Shown piece by piece: positions 4,741 to 7,838 of a stretch of DNA of 7,838 nucleotides. The first letter of the stretch is position 1, and each line of letters starts with the position of its first letter. The notes beneath the pieces were generated by a model that worked only from the letters and a program-made list of their open reading frames with translations, did no database searches and had not been told where the DNA came from. A program made the position numbers and the translations under genes. This stretch comes from an uncultured Lachnospiraceae bacterium (GTDB taxonomy: Bacteria; Bacillota; Clostridia; Lachnospirales; Lachnospiraceae). The stretch spans positions 22,422 through 30,259 of the forward strand of contig CAJUJP010000041.1 of NCBI GenBank assembly GCA_910586615.1, given 5' to 3'.

Positions 4741-7299
4741 TTATTCGGCCATATAAATCGCCATGCTCTTCTCCACTTCTGCCACCGCTTCCTCGAGACT
4801 GATCTGTCCTTCAAAATAATCCGCCCCCGCAGCGTAAACAGCTTCCTCTAACAGATCATTTCCGATATAGGGTGTATTGACTGTCCCCATCCAGTCTCGA
4901 AGCTGATCCGCAAGCTTCTTGCCAAACCAGTAAACATCAAATCCAAAAAACCGTCCATCTTCATAACCATACCCGATTCCTGAATAGACAGTGAACTCTG
5001 ACACAAAATCATTCGGGTACAGAGATTTTTCAAATGCCTCCCTGTTCAAAGGAAATCCGTTTCCTGATACTTTATCTACACCGATCAGCGTCTTAAACAG
5101 ACCTTCCGCATATGCCATATTCTGCGACGCGGCATTGATGCCCGCCAGCGTATCCGCATAAAATACATTGCTGCTCTGTCCGTCAAAAGGTTTCCATACA
5201 CGATCGCCGAACCCTTCCGCCTTCGGCACAGAGGTCAGTTCTGCATATGCATACGGATACCCCACACTTCCCAGCATCAGCTGCTTATACCCGACCATGT
5301 ATTCCAACTCATCGACACCGTAAACATAATAATCGTAATCCTCCTGCCCGACACCATAATAAGTCATCCAATACTGCTGATCCTCCTCATGCATGCTAAG
5401 CACTTCTTCCGGCAGCCCATCCATCTGTGCATCATAAATCCGCTTCGTATGGGTCAGGAATTCCGAAACCGCTTCCCTGTCCACCGCGCCGTCCGCCGTG
5501 GTCCATGCAGGTGCACAGACAGGCGTAAACCGTTTCATGATTCCTTTCGGGGAAGAGGAACGGAAAATATCCTTTCCGGGCTGCTCCTGCCTGATCTTTT
5601 CCACGCAGTCCGCAATTTCTTCCAGATTTTCCGTATCCGCAATATCCTGCTCTCTACCCAGCAATACGGGCAAATTGATATCACAGGGAACCATATACAC
5701 CTTATCCTCTTTTCTAAAGGAATCCACGATATTATCAAAAAGCGCTTCCTCACCGGTAAGACTGCCCATAAGCGGACTCAAATCCTGCAACAGTCCTTTT
5801 TCTATATAAGACTCCATCGGCAGATCATCCAGAATCAGCAGATCCGGCCCGTTGCCTGCCATAATCTCTGTGTTCAGTTTCTTGATGGCATCTTCCTTCG
5901 TAACAGCATTATTTTCACCCATGCCGATCACATATTCCACATAAACATCAGGATTTGCCGTCTGATAAAGACTAATGGCCTGCCGTAATGCGTTGTTTTC
6001 TTTTAAGCTGTATGCTTTGATCCTTTCTGAAGGCACAGTGGGCACATCAGGATCATAAACAAACCGTACAAACCTCCCATCCGTAAATATCGCTATAAAA
6101 TCATTGTCTTTTGACTGTGTCATACTGATCAAATTATAGGCCGGATTACCAAATGTGGTAAGATTACCGTCAATCACCCGTTCAATGGCACCGCCGCCCA
6201 ATACATGCCGGTACAGCCCGTTCTCCGCCGCCAGATACAATACCCCTTCCTCTCCGGGAAAAAAGAACAAATCATAAAAACTGCCGCCGTTAAAGCTCCT
6301 GTCACTGTAATTCTCGTGAAAAAAGTCTGTCAGTGCATCGTCTTCCATATAAGATTTTTCATCCATATCATAAATGAGAAGTTCCTCAAAGTTATATCCG
6401 TCAATAACCATGCGGTTTTCCACGAATTTTATAATCTGCGGACTGTCATCCAGACTCAGATACAGTTCACAGGTGCCATCCTCAGCCACTTCATACAGAT
6501 CAACTCCATCCGTGCCCAGAAAAATTCTGCCATCATCCTTGATCCAGATATGGGAAGGAAAAACATCCTGCTCCGGCATTGTGACATCAATCCGGGTGCC
6601 GTCCGGCCGCACTACCAACGCTGCAGACTGCACCTCCGTCCAAATGTCTGCGCCCTCGTCACCGTCTTCAGCCTGGTCTGTCGTCCCGTTATTTTCTCCT
6701 GCTTCATCCGGGGCTTCTTCACCCGCTGTACTGCCAGTTTCTTCGATTTGATCCTGTCCGCTGCCTTCTTCACTGTCATTTTCGCTGTCACCGTCGCCGT
6801 TTCGTCCGTCTCCTGCCGCCTTACCACCGCCAGCGGGCTGCTTCATATAAACGACTCCCACACTGCCTTCCGTTCCCACATCATATTCGGAAACAAATCC
6901 CGCATCCCGTAAAATCACAGCCAGCCAGTCCTGCCTGTTCTGCTCCCAGGAGATCCCGTCATCCTTAGATACCAGCATATGTTTCTCCGGATCAGTAATT
7001 ACAAGCCCGCCGTCAGAAAGCCTGTATATTCCATTCCGGTAGCCGGACAAGCTTTCCGACATATCTGTCACTTCTTCCATATATCTTCCCGTCGGTATTC
7101 CGTCTGTCTGATCCGGTGTCTGTTCGTTCCCGGAACCGTTCCCATTATCTTCTATCCGGCCGTCCGGTATATTGCCGTCCGGTGTTTCACTATTTCCGCA
7201 GCCTCCCAGAAGCGCAGCTGCCATCATAAAGGCCAATACACCGGCTAAAAATCTTTTGCCTTTTCTTTTTCTACATATATCATGTCTGCTCCTGTTCAT
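4741..7299 (-). CDS. Propeller-fused ABC solute-binding lipoprotein 1
   Basis: This 852-aa protein is an extracellular lipid-anchored receptor for an ABC importer. The start ATG (7297-7299) has AAGGA 10 nt upstream (7310-7314). A basic n-region (RKRKGKR, 10-16), a hydrophobic core and the lipobox LGGC with Cys34 mark it as a lipoprotein. Residues 35-70 are a Gly/Asn/Asp-rich tether. Residues about 71-425 look like beta-propeller blades: an Asp-box SKDDGISW (111-118), repeated DGR-type strand turns (DDGRIFLGTDG, 255-265; TDGRFVRFVYD, 406-416) and LYRHVLGGG (362-370). An acidic low-complexity insert spans about 155-218. Residues about 427-852 are the family 1 binding domain, with LNTEIMAGNGPDLLILD (475-491) and ESYIEKGLLQDLSPL (496-510). 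Ordinary family members are near 400-450 aa, so the N-terminal half is an addition. What the extra domain binds is not visible. It heads the gene group and is the intact copy of the pair. Confidence 0.93.
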   Translation of the reverse strand: MNRSRHDICRKRKGKRFLAGVLAFMMAAALLGGCGNSETPDGNIPDGRIEDNGNGSGNEQTPDQTDGIPTGRYMEEVTDMSESLSGYRNGIYRLSDGGLVITDPEKHMLVSKDDGISWEQNRQDWLAVILRDAGFVSEYDVGTEGSVGVVYMKQPAGGGKAAGDGRNGDGDSENDSEEGSGQDQIEETGSTAGEEAPDEAGENNGTTDQAEDGDEGADIWTEVQSAALVVRPDGTRIDVTMPEQDVFPSHIWIKDDGRIFLGTDGVDLYEVAEDGTCELYLSLDDSPQIIKFVENRMVIDGYNFEELLIYDMDEKSYMEDDALTDFFHENYSDRSFNGGSFYDLFFFPGEEGVLYLAAENGLYRHVLGGGAIERVIDGNLTTFGNPAYNLISMTQSKDNDFIAIFTDGRFVRFVYDPDVPTVPSERIKAYSLKENNALRQAISLYQTANPDVYVEYVIGMGENNAVTKEDAIKKLNTEIMAGNGPDLLILDDLPMESYIEKGLLQDLSPLMGSLTGEEALFDNIVDSFRKEDKVYMVPCDINLPVLLGREQDIADTENLEEIADCVEKIRQEQPGKDIFRSSSPKGIMKRFTPVCAPAWTTADGAVDREAVSEFLTHTKRIYDAQMDGLPEEVLSMHEEDQQYWMTYYGVGQEDYDYYVYGVDELEYMVGYKQLMLGSVGYPYAYAELTSVPKAEGFGDRVWKPFDGQSSNVFYADTLAGINAASQNMAYAEGLFKTLIGVDKVSGNGFPLNREAFEKSLYPNDFVSEFTVYSGIGYGYEDGRFFGFDVYWFGKKLADQLRDWMGTVNTPYIGNDLLEEAVYAAGADYFEGQISLEEAVAEVEKSMAIYMAE

Positions 7300-7367
7300 T
7301 TTCCGTCCATCCTTAACTTATATATTCTTGCTTTATTCCCGGGAAGTGATTTACCTCTAAAACCGAT

Positions 7368-7457
7368 TCAGCAACTGCACTGACGACGGTTACTCTGAGA
7401 TAACTCTGCTTTTTCGGCGCCTTTCAAAGCTTCATCCCCTTTTACAATTCTCATCAT
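7368..7457 (-). CDS. Possible 29-codon peptide ORF upstream of the transporter
   Basis: On the minus strand an ATG ATG pair (7452-7457) opens a frame of 29 codons ending in TGA (7368-7370). Its translation would begin MMRIVKGDEALKG and end NRRQCSC, so it is basic and polar with two Cys near the C-terminus and no signal peptide. The strongest evidence is the ribosome site: AGAGGAAAGG (7463-7472), with AAAGG 5 nt before the first ATG and 8 nt before the second. The second ATG would give 28 aa. It lies 68 nt before the first lipoprotein gene, so it could be co-transcribed as a leader peptide, a small secreted or modified peptide, or nothing. I do not recognise the sequence. A frame this short can arise by chance. 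Confidence 0.35.
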   Translation of the reverse strand: MMRIVKGDEALKGAEKAELSQSNRRQCSC

Positions 7458-7477
7458 AACAACCTTTCCTCTAAATA

Positions 7478-7509
7478 ATCTCTAAAAACAGAGAAACTTT
7501 TTTAGAGAT
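7478..7509. promoter_or_regulatory. 11-bp inverted repeat, possible operator
   Basis: ATCTCTAAAAA (7478-7488) and TTTTTAGAGAT (7499-7509) are exact complements around a 10-nt centre. The stem is AU-rich and has no U-tract after it in either direction, so a terminator is unlikely. It ends 6 nt upstream of the ribosome site of the short ORF. A binding site for a dimeric regulator or an AU-rich leader hairpin would both fit. Confidence 0.35.
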
Positions 7510-7597
7510 AAAAACCCTGTTTTCTCCGGCCGGTGTGTACAAATTAGAAATGTGCAAAAATAAAACACACTTTTTAGAGGATAAATAAAGATTGCTG

Positions 7598-7606
7598 TGC
7601 TATGAT
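7598..7606 (+). promoter_or_regulatory. Extended -10-like sequence facing right
   Basis: TGC followed by TATGAT fits an extended -10 element on the plus strand. No good -35 box stands 16-18 nt upstream. If real, it would drive a gene to the right of the window, divergent from the transporter, and would start transcription inside or near the GCTTCGC repeats. Confidence 0.22.
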
Positions 7607-7796
7607 AAAAGTAAATTTGCTTCGCAAACTCGGATAAGCGTAGAAACTTCCTATACCATCGCAAATAACTTTACGAGATCCGCTTCGCGGACTCGGATAA
7701 GCGGGGGGGATTTCCTATACAAAAGTAAATTTGCTTCGCAAATTAACTTTGCGAGTTTGCTTCGCAAACTCGGATAAGCGTAGGAATTTCCTATAC
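7607..7796. repeat. Three tandem copies of a GCTTCGC hairpin repeat
   Basis: A composite unit is repeated about three times, ending near 7656, 7720 and 7796. Its core is a GCTTCGC hairpin, then ACTCGGATAAGCG, then a TAGGAATTTCCTA-like palindrome and CTATAC. The third copy has the best stem: CGAGTTTGC (7752-7760) and GCAAACTCG (7764-7772) around TTC. The second copy (7673-7720) has TCCGC/GCGGA in place of TTTGC/GCAAA, so both arms changed together. Four GCTTCGC cores occur, at 7619-7625, 7682-7688, 7733-7739 and 7759-7765. AAAAGTAAATTTGCTTCGCA occurs identically at 7607 and 7721. The family is unknown to me. Confidence 0.75.
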
Positions 7797-7838
7797 CGAT
7801 TAGGGTGTCAAAAGGTACTCTGTCAACTTTGCATAGGC

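Larger units (their letters stand above)
7300..7606 (-). other. Gene-poor upstream leader of the transporter operon
   Basis: About 300 bases lie upstream of the first binding-protein gene. They hold a possible 29-codon ORF, an 11-bp inverted repeat, five TTTAGAG boxes and the ribosome site AAGGA (7310-7314). A CCGGCCGG palindrome lies at 7526-7533. I looked on the minus strand for a TTGACA/TATAAT pair at 16-18 nt spacing and found none that I would defend. The operon promoter is probably here, but I cannot place it. Confidence 0.5.

Noticed and set aside
7526..7533. CCGGCCGG palindrome as an operator
   Set aside because: Eight bases of self-complementary GC are too short and isolated to support a site.
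7592..7777. 61-codon plus-strand frame in the right-hand repeats
   Set aside because: Its translation merely repeats SKFASQ/TRIS from the repeat units and has no ribosome site.
7801..7838. Gene or repeat at the right edge
   Set aside because: GTCAAAA and GTCAAC recur within it, but the stretch is cut by the window and too short to assign.

Overview
The window looks like part of a sugar-type ABC uptake locus from a low-to-moderate GC Gram-positive anaerobe, most plausibly a gut Clostridia/Lachnospiraceae. This rests on the lipoprotein binding proteins, the AAGGAG-type ribosome binding sites, the acidic surface proteins and the general feel of the sequence. It is inference, not proof. All three recognisable genes lie on the minus strand, so the locus reads from right to left.

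In transcription order, the right end (7607-7796) holds three copies of a short hairpin repeat. Next comes a gene-poor leader (7300-7606) with a possible 29-codon peptide ORF, an 11-bp inverted repeat and five TTTAGAG boxes. A large lipoprotein follows (4741-7299, 852 aa): an N-terminal propeller-like region with an Asp-box, joined to a C-terminal family 1 solute-binding domain. A 579-bp array of palindromes (4160-4738) separates it from a second paralogous lipoprotein (1424-4100). That paralog is split by a one-base frameshift near its N-terminus, in a run of four G (3859-3862). A second array of the same palindromes (1070-1421) leads to a MalF/UgpA-type inner-membrane permease (19-1044). The window then ends in the first bases of a third copy of the same repeat.

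The expected working model is that the two lipoproteins capture a carbohydrate outside the cell and deliver it to a permease pair, of which only the first member is visible. A MalG-like partner probably follows beyond position 1. The ATPase is not in the window. The substrate cannot be told from the sequence.

The most unusual feature is the palindromic array. It alternates a 60-nt element (A) and a roughly 28-30-nt element (B) with a 102-103-bp period, starts 2-3 nt after each stop codon, and fills the gap after every gene. The arms of its variants differ in matched, pairing-preserving ways. It resembles the REP/BIME elements of enterobacteria in layout, but I do not recognise the sequence family.
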